A stretch of DNA of 55,561 bases from UBA2020 sp964551435 (GCA_964551435.1 CAZKBS010000011.1:1-55561); one strand, 5' to 3'; positions 1 through 8,399 are shown, counted from the stretch's first letter. Translations and numbers: made by a program. The notes: generated from the letters alone by a model not told the origin.

Positions 1-373
1 TGCGGATCCGGAGCTCCGGATCGAGAAACACGGTGCCGATGTCCGTGCAATTCATTAGGTTCCCGAGGTCGCGGTTCGCCTGAAGCAACTCCTGATTCTT
101 CTTCTCGTACTCGGCGTTGACCGTGTAGAGCGGGTTCGCGGTGCCGTCAAGCGTGATGAATTCGTTGCCGTCACTGAGATAGGTGAGGCTGAATGTCGGC
201 ATCGTCGCGTAGTTGATCAGACGATAGAGTTTATACTTGTTGTAAAACGGCAAAGAGCGCCACGAAACTTCGGTCGCTTCTTTGGAGAATACGACGGCGT
301 CGCGCGTACCGCTCAGGCGGTTCAATACCTGATGCGCGTCGTCCCGATTCAATCTTGTCCAGAGTGGTTGCAT
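1..373 (-). CDS. N-terminal part of a PAS-domain sensor protein (cut by window edge)
   Basis: An open frame runs from an ATG at 373 to the left edge (124 codons, no stop), preceded by an AAGGGG ribosome site. The first 85 or so residues (MQPLWTRLNRDD...) form a globular segment I do not recognise with certainty. From about residue 90 comes a short helical linker, EYEKKNQELLQANRDLGNL, running into CTDIGTVFLDPELRIR. That linker plus strand pattern is typical of the PAS domain found in CheB/CheR-type fusions and hybrid sensor kinases, so a signal-transduction protein is likely. Whether a kinase, methyltransferase or other output domain follows lies outside the window. It is transcribed in the same direction as dusA, about 130 bases downstream of the dusA stop, so it may have its own promoter. 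Confidence 0.6.
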   Translation of the reverse strand, partial: MQPLWTRLNRDDAHQVLNRLSGTRDAVVFSKEATEVSWRSLPFYNKYKLYRLINYATMPTFSLTYLSDGNEFITLDGTANPLYTVNAEYEKKNQELLQANRDLGNLMNCTDIGTVFLDPELRIR

Positions 374-506
374 GGTTCCCCTTTAACCGCGTTAAAGTAT
401 ATCAATCTTGCGGGCAAAGAAATAGGGTTTCTTATAGGATTTTTGGAGTGACTTCAGGAACTTGACCGGACGCCTGTTTGTTCCCTGCGTCCCTTTTTAC
501 GGAACG

Positions 507-1547
507 CTAGTCGCCGCCGTCATCCACCACGGCGAGCGCCGCGCGGATGACATCGCATCCAGCAGCTGGTTTATAGGCCTCGCTGCTGAGGATTTGCCGC
601 CAGCGCCGCGCACCGCCCATGCCTTGAAACAGGCCAAGGATATGACGGCTGATATCTTTGAGGGGTGTGCCGTTCTGTAAACTGCGCTCCACATAGGGCA
701 TCAACGCCTCGATAACCGCGCGGCGGCTGCGAATATTGCTTGTACCGAAAACCTCGCGCTCTACCTGCGCCAGAAAATAGGGGTTCTGGTAGGCTTCGCG
801 CCCGATCATCACGCCGTCGAGATGTTGAAGCGCATCAAGGATTTGCGCCGTGGTCTTGATGCCGCCATTGAGGATGATTTCCAGATGCGGAAAATCTTTT
901 TTCAGCTGATACGCCGTTTCCCATTTCAGCGGCGGAATGCTGCGGTTCTCCGCAGGGCTCAGGCCGTTCAGCCACGCCTTGCGCGCGTGGATAATAAAGG
1001 TACGGCAGCCTTTTTCTGCAATCGGCCCGATAAAATCGAGCAGAAATTGATAGCTGTCCTGCTCGTCGATGCCGATGCGGGTTTTCACGGTGACAGGAAT
1101 GTCCACGGCCTGTTTCATCGCATCGATGCAATCGGCGACAAGCGCGGGGCTGGCCATCAGGCAGGCGCCGAATTGTCCGCGCTGGACACGGTCGCTCGGG
1201 CAGCCGCAGTTCAGGTTGATTTCATCATATCCATACTCCGCCGCGATTTTCGCGCAGGCGGCGAGGTCTTTCGGATCAGAGCCACCCAGCTGCAGTGCGA
1301 TCGGATGTTCTTCGGGGCTGTATTCAAGGATGTGCAGTTTTTTGCCGTAGATAATCGCCCCCGTCGTAATCATGACCGTATACAAAAGCGCGTTCGGCGA
1401 AATCAGGCGCAGAAAATAGCGGTCATGACGGTCCGTCCAGCCCATCATCGGCGCCACCGATACCGTGCGGTCAACCGCATCGGGGCGGCAGGGCGGCAGA
1501 CGAAGGGGCTGCGCGGGCAGGGCGCTATGGGCGGTTTGTGCGGTCAT
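507..1547 (-). CDS. dusA: tRNA-dihydrouridine synthase A
   Basis: This FMN enzyme reduces uridine to dihydrouridine in the D-loop of tRNA. The 346 residues hold the family signatures in order: VAPMMGWTDRH at 31-41 (FMN site), NLNCGCPSDRV at 111-121 with the presumed catalytic Cys116 and the adjoining GQFGACLM typical of the DusA branch, VKTRIGI at 154-160, and ILNGG near 225 for phosphate binding. Length is normal apart from about 28 extra residues before the first strand. The ATG at 1547 has no strong ribosome site, so the true start could be slightly internal. It is transcribed alone, divergently from the SH3-protein gene at 1767. Confidence 0.93.
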   Translation of the reverse strand: MTAQTAHSALPAQPLRLPPCRPDAVDRTVSVAPMMGWTDRHDRYFLRLISPNALLYTVMITTGAIIYGKKLHILEYSPEEHPIALQLGGSDPKDLAACAKIAAEYGYDEINLNCGCPSDRVQRGQFGACLMASPALVADCIDAMKQAVDIPVTVKTRIGIDEQDSYQFLLDFIGPIAEKGCRTFIIHARKAWLNGLSPAENRSIPPLKWETAYQLKKDFPHLEIILNGGIKTTAQILDALQHLDGVMIGREAYQNPYFLAQVEREVFGTSNIRSRRAVIEALMPYVERSLQNGTPLKDISRHILGLFQGMGGARRWRQILSSEAYKPAAGCDVIRAALAVVDDGGD

Positions 1548-1766
1548 GGGGCGCTTTTTACATGATTATGGTTAAAAAGTCCAGAGGATGGCTGCTGCAC
1601 AGCCGCAAAGCGGTGCCGCGGTGTGTTTAAATACCACCAACACACTGAAAAACGTTAATAATTTCAAAGTGCCTGTTGAAAAAAGGGGCGATGGGCGCCG
1701 CAGTCCCGCAGAAATCCACGGCTTTTTTCGGGTTTTGGCGAAAAAAGGTTTGAACAGGGGGGCTTT

Positions 1767-2381
1767 ATGCTTATTCTCTCAGAACCATCCGATATCACGC
1801 GAAGTACAATGACAAGAACAAAAAAAACATCATTTTTTTACCTGCTGGCCCTTTTGCTGACCCTGCCCGTGGTCTTTTCTGCGGCGTTTTCTTTGAACGC
1901 GCGCGCGCAAACCACGGGCGAGCCTGCCGAAGCGATAGCGACGGCTGACGGCGGCGCGGGGGCGGAAAGTTTGCCGGTGCCGCGCTTTGTGTCGCTGGCG
2001 ACGGACGAAGTCAACCTGCGCACGGGGCCCGGCATGCGCTATCCGGTCAAGCTGGTCGTGCGCAAAAGCGGTCTGCCCGTCGAAATCGTGCGCGAGTTCG
2101 ACGTCTGGCGTCAGGTGCGCGATATCGACGGCGATGATGGCTGGGTGCATAAAAGCATGCTGTCGGGCCGCCGCAGTGTGATTGTGAAGTCGCAGGTACA
2201 GACTATTCTACGCAAGCCGGAAAACGGCGCGAAGCCTGTTGCGCGGTTGGAGCCGGGCGTCATCGCCCGCCTGCAAACCTGCAAGGGTGGCTGGTGTGAA
2301 ATCAATGCCAGCAGCTATAGCGGCTGGATCAAAAAAGAAACCATCTGGGGCGTCTATCCCGATGAAGCGTTCAAGGAGTAA
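1767..2381 (+). CDS. Exported protein with two bacterial SH3 domains
   Basis: The protein has an N-terminal signal peptide (hydrophobic FFYLLALLLTLPVVFSAAF followed by an Ala-x-Ala site at NARAQ), then a linker, then two SH3b repeats. The first begins DEVNLRTGPGMRYPV, the usual start of this fold, and ends at GWVHKSML; the second ends at SGWIKKETIWGVYP. SH3b proteins of this size usually bind peptidoglycan or other envelope ligands in the periplasm. Two starts are possible. ATG 1767 has a strong AGGGGG site 5 bases upstream but gives a long n-region, while ATG 1809 gives a normal signal peptide with a weak ribosome site. The orphan gene at 2388 follows within 6 bases, so the two are probably co-transcribed. 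Confidence 0.8.
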   Translation: MLILSEPSDITRSTMTRTKKTSFFYLLALLLTLPVVFSAAFSLNARAQTTGEPAEAIATADGGAGAESLPVPRFVSLATDEVNLRTGPGMRYPVKLVVRKSGLPVEIVREFDVWRQVRDIDGDDGWVHKSMLSGRRSVIVKSQVQTILRKPENGAKPVARLEPGVIARLQTCKGGWCEINASSYSGWIKKETIWGVYPDEAFKE

Positions 2382-2387
2382 TCTCTT

Positions 2388-3335
2388 TTGACCACAGCGG
2401 ATACGCAGGAAAAGCTCAAGGAAGAAGCGAAGGCTATTCAGTCCAGGCTTGAAACTCTCATCAAGGAAGAGGATATCAAGCTGCGCATCGCGCGTACTAT
2501 CTGCGTTTATGCAGGTATGATTACCGAAACGCTGCTGGAGTATGAAGAGCCCGATGTCGTGATGGAGCAGGCATTCCACCGCATTGCCGATTTGCTGCGC
2601 GCGGAGCCTTCCGCCGAAGAAGATGACAAGGGGCTTATGCCGCTGGCCTATGATGTCGATCACGATACCGAACTGGGCCGTCATCTGGCGCGCGGCGTAG
2701 CGAAAAAACTGCCCAAGAGCCTCGACGATGTGCACGAAATCGCGATTGCGCTCATCATCAAGGATTTCCCGCAGTGGGAAGAAATGGGCTATGGCCGCGA
2801 AGAAACGCTGCGCCTGCTCATCGAAGCCGTCATCATGGCGCTGACGTTCGAAATGGCGACGCAGGACTTCTGCGATTTGCTGATCGAGGAATTTATCGCC
2901 GACGGTCACAGCCCTGCCGAAGGCATCGTCGCGATTGCGGCGGCCGCGGGCTATTATATGACGGCGGCCGACATGTCGATGGCGTTGCCCGAAGATGCGG
3001 AACTGCAAATCACCAACGTCATGGTCCGTGAATCCCTGCGCCACGAAACGCCGGGCATTAAAAACTGGAAAACGCTGGCAGCGGCGAATGATGCCGAAAA
3101 TCACGATATTCCAGAATACCTCAGCAAGCTGCGCCCGCAGATAGAAGAGTTTTTCGAGCTGATCGGGCTTGAAAACCCGCTGGGCCGCGCGGTTGCTGTA
3201 GCCAAGGCCGTAGGCCGAATGGTTGCCGTAATCACTGTCGAAGATGTTGGACAGATACACCCAAGTATTGCAAAATCCTTGGCTAAAACCGGCATGATTC
3301 TGGGCGCGCGCCACAGAGATGAGGCTCCGGCATGA
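2388..3335 (+). CDS. Conserved-looking protein of unknown function
   Basis: A 315-residue soluble protein that I cannot assign. It starts at TTG 2388; the site AAGGAG at 2373-2378 lies 9 bases upstream and overlaps the end of the SH3 gene, which argues for translational coupling. The sequence looks largely alpha-helical and acidic: a charged N-terminal helix (DTQEKLKEEAKAIQSRLETL), then several amphipathic helices, with an Ala-rich segment EGIVAIAAAAGYYMTAADMS near 185. No signal peptide, cysteine cluster or nucleotide-binding motif is visible. It sits between an exported SH3 protein and fabA, a place where other alphaproteobacteria carry different genes. A regulatory or scaffold role is possible but unsupported. 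Confidence 0.75.
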   Translation: MTTADTQEKLKEEAKAIQSRLETLIKEEDIKLRIARTICVYAGMITETLLEYEEPDVVMEQAFHRIADLLRAEPSAEEDDKGLMPLAYDVDHDTELGRHLARGVAKKLPKSLDDVHEIAIALIIKDFPQWEEMGYGREETLRLLIEAVIMALTFEMATQDFCDLLIEEFIADGHSPAEGIVAIAAAAGYYMTAADMSMALPEDAELQITNVMVRESLRHETPGIKNWKTLAAANDAENHDIPEYLSKLRPQIEEFFELIGLENPLGRAVAVAKAVGRMVAVITVEDVGQIHPSIAKSLAKTGMILGARHRDEAPA

Positions 3336-3391
3336 TGCCGCGGGCACGGCAAGTCCGGTGAGATAAACCCGAGACCGGAGAGACGTTTTTC

Positions 3392-3949
3392 ATGCAAAAC
3401 ACACAACGGCAAATCGCGGAAGACAAGATGACCCACCAGCAAAAATCCAGCTATACCTACGATGACCTGATTTCCTGCGGGAAAGGTACGCTGTTCGGCC
3501 CCGGCAATGCGAAACTTCCGCTGCCGCCGATGCTGATGTTTGACCGTATCACGCACGTTTCGCTCGAAGGCGGTGCGTTTGGCAAAGGTGAGCTGGTCGC
3601 TGAATTCGACATAAAGCCCGACCTGTGGTTCTTCCAGTGCCATTTCGAAGGCGATCCCGTCATGCCGGGCTGCCTTGGCCTTGATGCTGTCTGGCAGCTT
3701 TTGGGCTTTTACCTCGGCTGGACGGGCGCGCCCGGTTCGGGCCGTGCGCTCGGTGTCGGTGAAGTCAAATTCACCGGTCAGGTTCTGCCCGAAGCGAAAA
3801 AAGTTACCTACCGCCTCAACATCAAGCGCGTGATCAACCGCAAGCTGGTGCTTGGCATCGCCGACGGCATTGTCGAGGTTGACGGCAAGGTGATCTACGA
3901 AATGACCGACCTCAAAGTTGGCCTGTTCGAAAATCCGCGTTCGCTTTAA
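3392..3949 (+). CDS. fabA: 3-hydroxydecanoyl-ACP dehydratase/isomerase
   Basis: FabA dehydrates 3-hydroxydecanoyl-ACP and isomerises the product to cis-3-decenoyl-ACP, the branch point of anaerobic unsaturated fatty acid synthesis. The hot-dog fold signature FFQCHFEGDPVMPGCLGLDA holds the catalytic His84 and Asp98, spaced 14 apart as in the E. coli enzyme (70 and 84). The strand GRALGVGEVKFTGQV follows. Length (185 residues) is about 12 longer than usual at the N-terminus; an in-frame ATG at 3428 would give the standard length, but ATG 3392 has a GGAGAG site. It is followed by fabB and fabI in the same direction, forming the unsaturated fatty acid cluster. Confidence 0.95.
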   Translation: MQNTQRQIAEDKMTHQQKSSYTYDDLISCGKGTLFGPGNAKLPLPPMLMFDRITHVSLEGGAFGKGELVAEFDIKPDLWFFQCHFEGDPVMPGCLGLDAVWQLLGFYLGWTGAPGSGRALGVGEVKFTGQVLPEAKKVTYRLNIKRVINRKLVLGIADGIVEVDGKVIYEMTDLKVGLFENPRSL

Positions 3950-4056
3950 TTATCTGCGCCCATCCGCGCCGAACCGATGCCGCAGGGGCTCCCCGCGGCA
4001 TTGGTGTTAGAAGGAGCGGGTTTCCGGTATCCCTCCCGTATAGAAAGAAGACTGTC

Positions 4057-5277
4057 ATGAGTTTGAGAAGAGTTGTCGTCACCGGTCTTGGCATTGTTTC
4101 CTGCATTGGCAATGATCAGGATACCGTCACGCAATCGCTGAAAGACGGCAAATCCGGTATCGTCTTTTCGCCCAAATATGCCGAAATGGGTTTCCGCAGC
4201 CACGTCGAAGGCCGCCCGAACATCAACCTCGAAGAGGCCATCGACCGCAAACTGCTGCGCTTCATGGGCGAAGGCGCCGCTTATAACTACATCGCCATGC
4301 AGCAGGCTGTGGCAGACTCCGGTCTTGAACACAAAGACATCTCTAACGAACGCACGGGCCTCATCATGGGTTCGGGCGGTCCGTCGACAAAAAATCTTCT
4401 TGAAGCCTTTGACGTCAGCCGCGAAAAAGGGCCGAAGCGCATCGGGCCATATATGGTCACCCGCTGCATGTCTTCGACCAACTCCGCATGTCTGGCGACG
4501 CCGTTTGAAATCAAGGGCGTCAACTATTCCATCACGTCCGCCTGCGCGACGTCCGCGCATTGCATCGGCAACGGCGCGGAGCTGATCCAGTGGGGCAAGC
4601 AGGACATCGTTTTCGCCGGCGGCGGCGAGGAACTTGACTGGTCGCTGACCGTGCTGTTCGACGCCATGGGCGCGCTGTCGTCCAAATACAATGACAATCC
4701 GACCAAGGCATCGCGTGCCTATGACGTCAACCGTGACGGTTTCGTGATCGGCGGCGGCGGCGGCGTTCTGGTTCTCGAAGAATACGAACACGCCAAAGCG
4801 CGCGGCGCGAAGATTTACGCAGAGCTGACGGGCTACGGCGCGACGTCAGACGGCTATGACATGGTCGCCCCCTCGGGCGAGGGCGCGGTGCGCTGCATGA
4901 AGCAGACCATCGCCACCATGAAAGGCCCCATCGATTACATCAATACCCACGGTACCTCGACCCCCGTCGGTGACGGGCAGGAACTGAAGGCCATCAAGGA
5001 AGTCTTCGGCGATAAAATGCCGGCTTTCAGCTCCACCAAATCGCTGACGGGCCATTCCCTTGGTGCAACAGGGGTTCAGGAAGCGATTTACACGCTTCTG
5101 ATGATGAAACACGGTTTCATCTGCGCCTCCACCAACGTCGAGACGCCGGATCCGGAAGCCGAAGGCATGCCGCTGGTGCGTACCCGTCAGGACGGCGTGA
5201 ACATCCAGCACGCGATTTCCAACAGCTTCGGCTTCGGCGGCACCAACTGCACGCTCGGCTTCTCTAAAATCAGCTGA
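4057..5277 (+). CDS. fabB: 3-oxoacyl-ACP synthase I
   Basis: FabB condenses acyl-ACP with malonyl-ACP and is the synthase that elongates the cis-unsaturated product of FabA. The protein is 406 residues, the same as E. coli FabB. The Cys-His-His triad is intact at equivalent numbering: Cys163 in SACATSAH, His298 in NTHGTSTPVGD and His333 in TGHSLGATG. The Gly-rich C-terminal NSFGFGGTNCTLGF is also present. It lies 107 bases after fabA; the gap has no strong terminator, so read-through transcription is likely. The pairing with fabA argues against FabF. Confidence 0.96.
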   Translation: MSLRRVVVTGLGIVSCIGNDQDTVTQSLKDGKSGIVFSPKYAEMGFRSHVEGRPNINLEEAIDRKLLRFMGEGAAYNYIAMQQAVADSGLEHKDISNERTGLIMGSGGPSTKNLLEAFDVSREKGPKRIGPYMVTRCMSSTNSACLATPFEIKGVNYSITSACATSAHCIGNGAELIQWGKQDIVFAGGGEELDWSLTVLFDAMGALSSKYNDNPTKASRAYDVNRDGFVIGGGGGVLVLEEYEHAKARGAKIYAELTGYGATSDGYDMVAPSGEGAVRCMKQTIATMKGPIDYINTHGTSTPVGDGQELKAIKEVFGDKMPAFSSTKSLTGHSLGATGVQEAIYTLLMMKHGFICASTNVETPDPEAEGMPLVRTRQDGVNIQHAISNSFGFGGTNCTLGFSKIS

Positions 5278-5300
5278 TTTAAAAAAGAAAGAACAAAAAA

Positions 5301-6122
5301 ATGACAGGCAAACTGATGCAGGGTAAACGCGGGCTAATTATGGGGGTGGCGAACGATCACTCCATCGCCTGGGGCATTGCCAAAACCCTGCACGAACACG
5401 GCGCGGAAATGGCTTTCACCTATCAGGACGAGCCGTTTGGCAAACGCGTGCGTCCACTCGCGGATAGCATCGGCGCGAAACACGTCGTGCAATGCGACGC
5501 GTCGAGCGAGGAAAGCCTCGACAACCTCTTCGCCTACCTGAAAAAGGAATGGGGCAGCATTGATTTCGTGGTGCATGCCATCGCGTTTTCCGACAAAAAC
5601 GAGCTGAAGGGCGCTTATGTCGATACCACCCTCGGCAACTTCCTGACCTCGATGCACGTGTCTTGCTATTCCTTCACCTCCGTCGCGCGCCGCGCGAAGG
5701 ATATCATGCCGAACGGCGGCAGCATGGTCACGCTGACCTATCTGGGCTCCGAACGCGTCATGCCGAATTACAACGTCATGGGCGTGGCCAAGGCCGCGCT
5801 GGAAGCTTCTGTGCGCTATCTGGCCGCCGACCTCGGCCCGCAGGGTATCCGCGTGAATTCGATTTCCGCAGGCCCGATGCGGACGCTCGCGGGCGCTGTC
5901 ATCGGCAATGCCCGCCATACGTTCAAATTCACCACGCAGGCCTCGCCGCTGCAGCGTCCTGTGACGCTGGAGGAGCTGGGCAATACCGGACTTTATTTCC
6001 TGTCCGACCTGTCGTCCGCCGTCACCGGTGAAAACCACTATGTCGATTGCGGTTTCAACATCATCGCCATGCCGCGCAAGGAAACGATTGACGAAATCGC
6101 CGGCGGCAACGGCGGGGAGTAG
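5301..6122 (+). CDS. fabI: Enoyl-ACP reductase (NADH)
   Basis: FabI carries out the final reduction in each round of fatty acid elongation. The 273-residue short-chain reductase begins with the FabI-type cofactor motif GLIMGVANDHSIAWGIA. It carries the catalytic set Tyr147, Tyr157 and Lys164 in TYLGSERVMPNYNVMGVAK, with the Tyr-x6-Lys spacing that separates FabI from other reductases, and SAGPMRTLAG for the substrate loop. It starts 23 bases after fabB and ends immediately before a small Zn-ribbon-like gene. FabI is the usual target of triclosan; I see no obvious change in the visible active-site motif. Confidence 0.96.
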   Translation: MTGKLMQGKRGLIMGVANDHSIAWGIAKTLHEHGAEMAFTYQDEPFGKRVRPLADSIGAKHVVQCDASSEESLDNLFAYLKKEWGSIDFVVHAIAFSDKNELKGAYVDTTLGNFLTSMHVSCYSFTSVARRAKDIMPNGGSMVTLTYLGSERVMPNYNVMGVAKAALEASVRYLAADLGPQGIRVNSISAGPMRTLAGAVIGNARHTFKFTTQASPLQRPVTLEELGNTGLYFLSDLSSAVTGENHYVDCGFNIIAMPRKETIDEIAGGNGGE

Positions 6123-6131
6123 GTGATAATC

Positions 6132-6353
6132 ATGAATTATAATTGCGAACTGTGCGATACTCCAAAACAAATGTCTAACGGGCGGTATGAATTGCGACAA
6201 ACCAAGCATGGTATTCTTCTGTGCAAGTCATGTTATGACGGAAATCATGATGGGTTTGCCCAGCATTCCGAAAAAAAGCTGCAAATGATTTTTGAAGCCA
6301 AGGGAATCCCTATGCCTGCTAGAAATGCCAAAGATTTAATACCAAGAGATTAG
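6132..6353 (+). CDS. Small two-CxxC protein, possible zinc ribbon
   Basis: A 73-residue protein that I cannot place in a named family. Two cysteine pairs, CELC near the N-terminus and CKSC near residue 30, are spaced as in a treble-clef or zinc-ribbon fold; the C-terminal half is polar and basic. The chosen start is ATG 6132 because AGGTGA at 6121-6126 lies 5 bases upstream. A GTG at 6123, directly after the fabI stop, would add three residues but is badly placed relative to its ribosome site. Base composition is visibly more AT-rich than the flanking fab genes, which could reflect recent acquisition or weak selection. It is co-directional with fabI and the next gene. Confidence 0.65.
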   Translation: MNYNCELCDTPKQMSNGRYELRQTKHGILLCKSCYDGNHDGFAQHSEKKLQMIFEAKGIPMPARNAKDLIPRD

Positions 6354-6370
6354 TTCACAGGAGATTTGAC

Positions 6371-6667
6371 ATGCCCTTTATCGTGACCGCACATGATTTC
6401 CCAAACGCGCTGGATAAGCGCATGGCGGCGCGTCAGGCGCATCTGGATGCCCTCGCGGGCATGAAGGCGGAGGGCAAGGTGCTTTATGCCGCCGCGCTGC
6501 TGAATGATAACGGCGATATGGCGGGATCCATGCTGGTGGTCGATTTGCCGGATACGGCGGCGATTGACGCGTGGCTGGAAACCGAGCCCTATATCCTGCA
6601 AGGTGTCTGGGACAAATCCCGCATCAGCATCCAGCCCTGCCGTCCGGCGCCCTCCGCGCCGAAGTAA
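6371..6667 (+). CDS. YciI-family protein
   Basis: A 98-residue protein of the YCII superfamily (ferredoxin-like dimeric alpha/beta fold). The family pattern is clear: MPFIVTAHDFPNALDKRMAARQAHLDAL has the His in the first helix, followed by a strand with GKVLYAAALLNDNGDMAGSMLVVD, and the ILQGVWDKSRIS helix-to-strand end. Functions in this family are mostly unknown; some members take part in dehalogenation or act as small-molecule hydrolases. The start has a good CAGGAG site. A strong bidirectional terminator follows, so this gene closes the fab transcription unit. Confidence 0.85.
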   Translation: MPFIVTAHDFPNALDKRMAARQAHLDALAGMKAEGKVLYAAALLNDNGDMAGSMLVVDLPDTAAIDAWLETEPYILQGVWDKSRISIQPCRPAPSAPK

Positions 6668-6701
6668 GCGGGCCGCGAAGGAAAAAGAGGCTTCGATAGC
6701 A

Positions 6702-6743
6702 CAAACAAAAACCCCCGCAAAAACTTGCGGGGGTTTTTGTTTG
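6702..6743. terminator. Bidirectional intrinsic terminator
   Basis: Perfect inverted repeat (6702-6720 against 6725-6743): a CCCCCGCAA/TTGCGGGGG core flanked by A-rich and T-rich arms around a 4-base loop. It sits between the convergent YciI and superoxide dismutase genes and can stop transcription from both sides. Confidence 0.9.
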
Positions 6744-6756
6744 CGCGTGCCGCGGA

Positions 6757-7452
6757 TTATTTTTTGGCGGCGGCGTAGATTTCGGAGACTTTCGTCCAGT
6801 TGACGACCGTCCACCATGCTTTCAGGTAATCGGCGCGGCGGTTCTGGTAGTTGAGGTAATAGGCATGTTCCCACACATCGTTGCCGAGGATGGGGGTGCC
6901 TTTGACTTCAGCCACGTCCATCAGCGGGTTGTCCTGATTGGGGGTGGAGGTCACGACGAGTTTGCCGTCCGCCGTCAGCACCAGCCAAGCCCAGCCGGAG
7001 CCGAAGCGGCCAACGCCTGCCTTTTCGAATTCTTCCTTGAATTTATCGACGGAGCCGAAGGTATCGGTCAGCGCCTTTTCCAGCTCTGCCGAAGGTTTGC
7101 CGGATTGCGCGGCGGGCGCCATCAGCTGCCAGAAGAACGTGTGGTTCCAGTGACCGCCGCCGTTGTTGCGCACGGCTGCATTGTATTTGGATACGTTCTT
7201 CAGGATGTCTTCGAGCGATTTGCCGGCCAGTTCGGGCGTGGCTTCGATTTGTTTGTTCAGGTTATCGACATAGGCTTTGTGGTGTTTGCCGTGGTGGGTT
7301 TCCATCGTTTTGGTGTCGATGACCGGCTCCAGCGCGTCATAGGCATAGGGCAGTGCGGGAAGATCGAAACCGCCGCCTGCTTTTTGTTCGGCGGCCAGCG
7401 CGGGCATGGCAACCATGCACATGAAAAGCGTTGCGAAAAGAACGGACGTCAT
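6757..7452 (-). CDS. Superoxide dismutase (Fe/Mn type), exported
   Basis: Converts superoxide to hydrogen peroxide and oxygen. From the ATG at 7452 the 231 residues begin with a clear signal peptide, MTSVLFATLFMCMVAMPALA, ending in an Ala-x-Ala-type site, so the enzyme should be periplasmic. The mature part carries the four metal ligands: His53 in HHGKHHKAYV, His104 in HWNHTFFW, and Asp192 and His196 in DVWEHAYYL. Active-site residues do not let me decide firmly between Fe and Mn. The start was chosen because AAGGAG lies 7 bases upstream; a TTG at 7476 is in frame but has no ribosome site. A signal peptide on this SOD class is less common than on CuZn-SOD. Confidence 0.93.
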   Translation of the reverse strand: MTSVLFATLFMCMVAMPALAAEQKAGGGFDLPALPYAYDALEPVIDTKTMETHHGKHHKAYVDNLNKQIEATPELAGKSLEDILKNVSKYNAAVRNNGGGHWNHTFFWQLMAPAAQSGKPSAELEKALTDTFGSVDKFKEEFEKAGVGRFGSGWAWLVLTADGKLVVTSTPNQDNPLMDVAEVKGTPILGNDVWEHAYYLNYQNRRADYLKAWWTVVNWTKVSEIYAAAKK

Positions 7453-7610
7453 TTGTTTCTCCTTATGTTTCCTCAAGAGGGGGCTTGTCTGTGTTCAAGC
7501 ATGAATGAATGTGGGCAGAGTATATCACCCTGCAAGGCTGTGCCATAGCACATAGCGCTGCACTGCGGGAAATCAACCCGTGAATCCGTAAACTAACGAT
7601 GCAGGGATAA

Positions 7611-8399
7611 TCAGGTTCCCGATTTCAGGTTGCAGACTTTGTTACCGCCGCAATCCTGTTTGCCGCGCAAGGCTTCGCCGTAGGCTTCGAATATTTTGCG
7701 CGAACTGCCGTTCAGCTGGAAATCCCCCTCCGGATGCCATTGCACGCCGAGGATGAAACGCTTGCCCGGCACCGAGAAGGCTTCGATAAGCCCGTCATCG
7801 GATACGGCCTCCACATGCAGGCCGTTGCCGAGACGGTCGACACCCTGCTGGTGCAGGGAATTGACCTCGAATTCGGACGGCAGGCCGATTTTTTCAAACA
7901 GGCCGCCTTTCTCGGTATGAACTTTATGGGCGGGGGTCTCATAAACAATTTTCAGATTATCACTTTGCGGCTCGCGGTGGTCGCGCTTGCCGGGGACTTC
8001 CTGCACTTTCTGGTGCAGGCTGCCGCCGAGGGAGACGTTCATCTCCTGAAAACCGCGGCAAATGGCGATAAGGGGCAGGTCTTTTTCAACCGCGCGGCGG
8101 ATTAGCGGCAGGGTCGTCGCATCGCGCGTCAGGTCGAGGAGTTTTTCATCAAACACACGCTCGGCCCCGTAATTGCTGGGGCAGACGTTGGAAGGCGAGC
8201 CGGTGAGCAGGATGCCATCAACGAAATCTGCGACCTTTTCGAAATCAAACGTGCCGTTGGTGACCGGCATGATGAGGGGGGAGCATCCGGCAACATCTAG
8301 CAGCGCCTGCACATATGTATCGCGCACGAAATGGCAGGCCATACCGTTGTTGTAAATGATGTTGCTGGGGATAAGGACGACGGGTTTTTTCTGGCTCAT
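7611..8399 (-). CDS. Class I glutamine amidotransferase-like hydrolase (peptidase C26)
   Basis: A 262-residue protein of the gamma-glutamyl-gamma-aminobutyrate hydrolase group (PuuD-like). The nucleophile elbow is ICRGFQEMNV with the catalytic Cys near residue 117, and the His-Glu pair sits in VQWHPEGDF near the C-terminus. The GILLTGSPSNVCPSNYG segment matches the oxyanion region of this family. Members hydrolyse gamma-glutamyl amides such as those in putrescine breakdown, but no other putrescine genes lie nearby, so the substrate is open. Start ATG 8399 is preferred; a GTG at 8405 is an alternative, and neither has a strong ribosome site. It runs in the same direction as the cupin gene upstream. 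Confidence 0.85.
   Translation of the reverse strand: MSQKKPVVLIPSNIIYNNGMACHFVRDTYVQALLDVAGCSPLIMPVTNGTFDFEKVADFVDGILLTGSPSNVCPSNYGAERVFDEKLLDLTRDATTLPLIRRAVEKDLPLIAICRGFQEMNVSLGGSLHQKVQEVPGKRDHREPQSDNLKIVYETPAHKVHTEKGGLFEKIGLPSEFEVNSLHQQGVDRLGNGLHVEAVSDDGLIEAFSVPGKRFILGVQWHPEGDFQLNGSSRKIFEAYGEALRGKQDCGGNKVCNLKSGT

Noticed and set aside
822..1565. Long plus-strand frame (247 codons) over dusA
   Set aside because: It is Arg/His/Ala-rich, lies entirely opposite dusA and shows no family features. It is a shadow of the real gene.
2208..3347. 379-codon minus-strand frame over the orphan gene at 2388
   Set aside because: Composition is typical of an antisense frame (Arg, Phe, His, Gln). The plus-strand gene has a ribosome site and normal protein composition.
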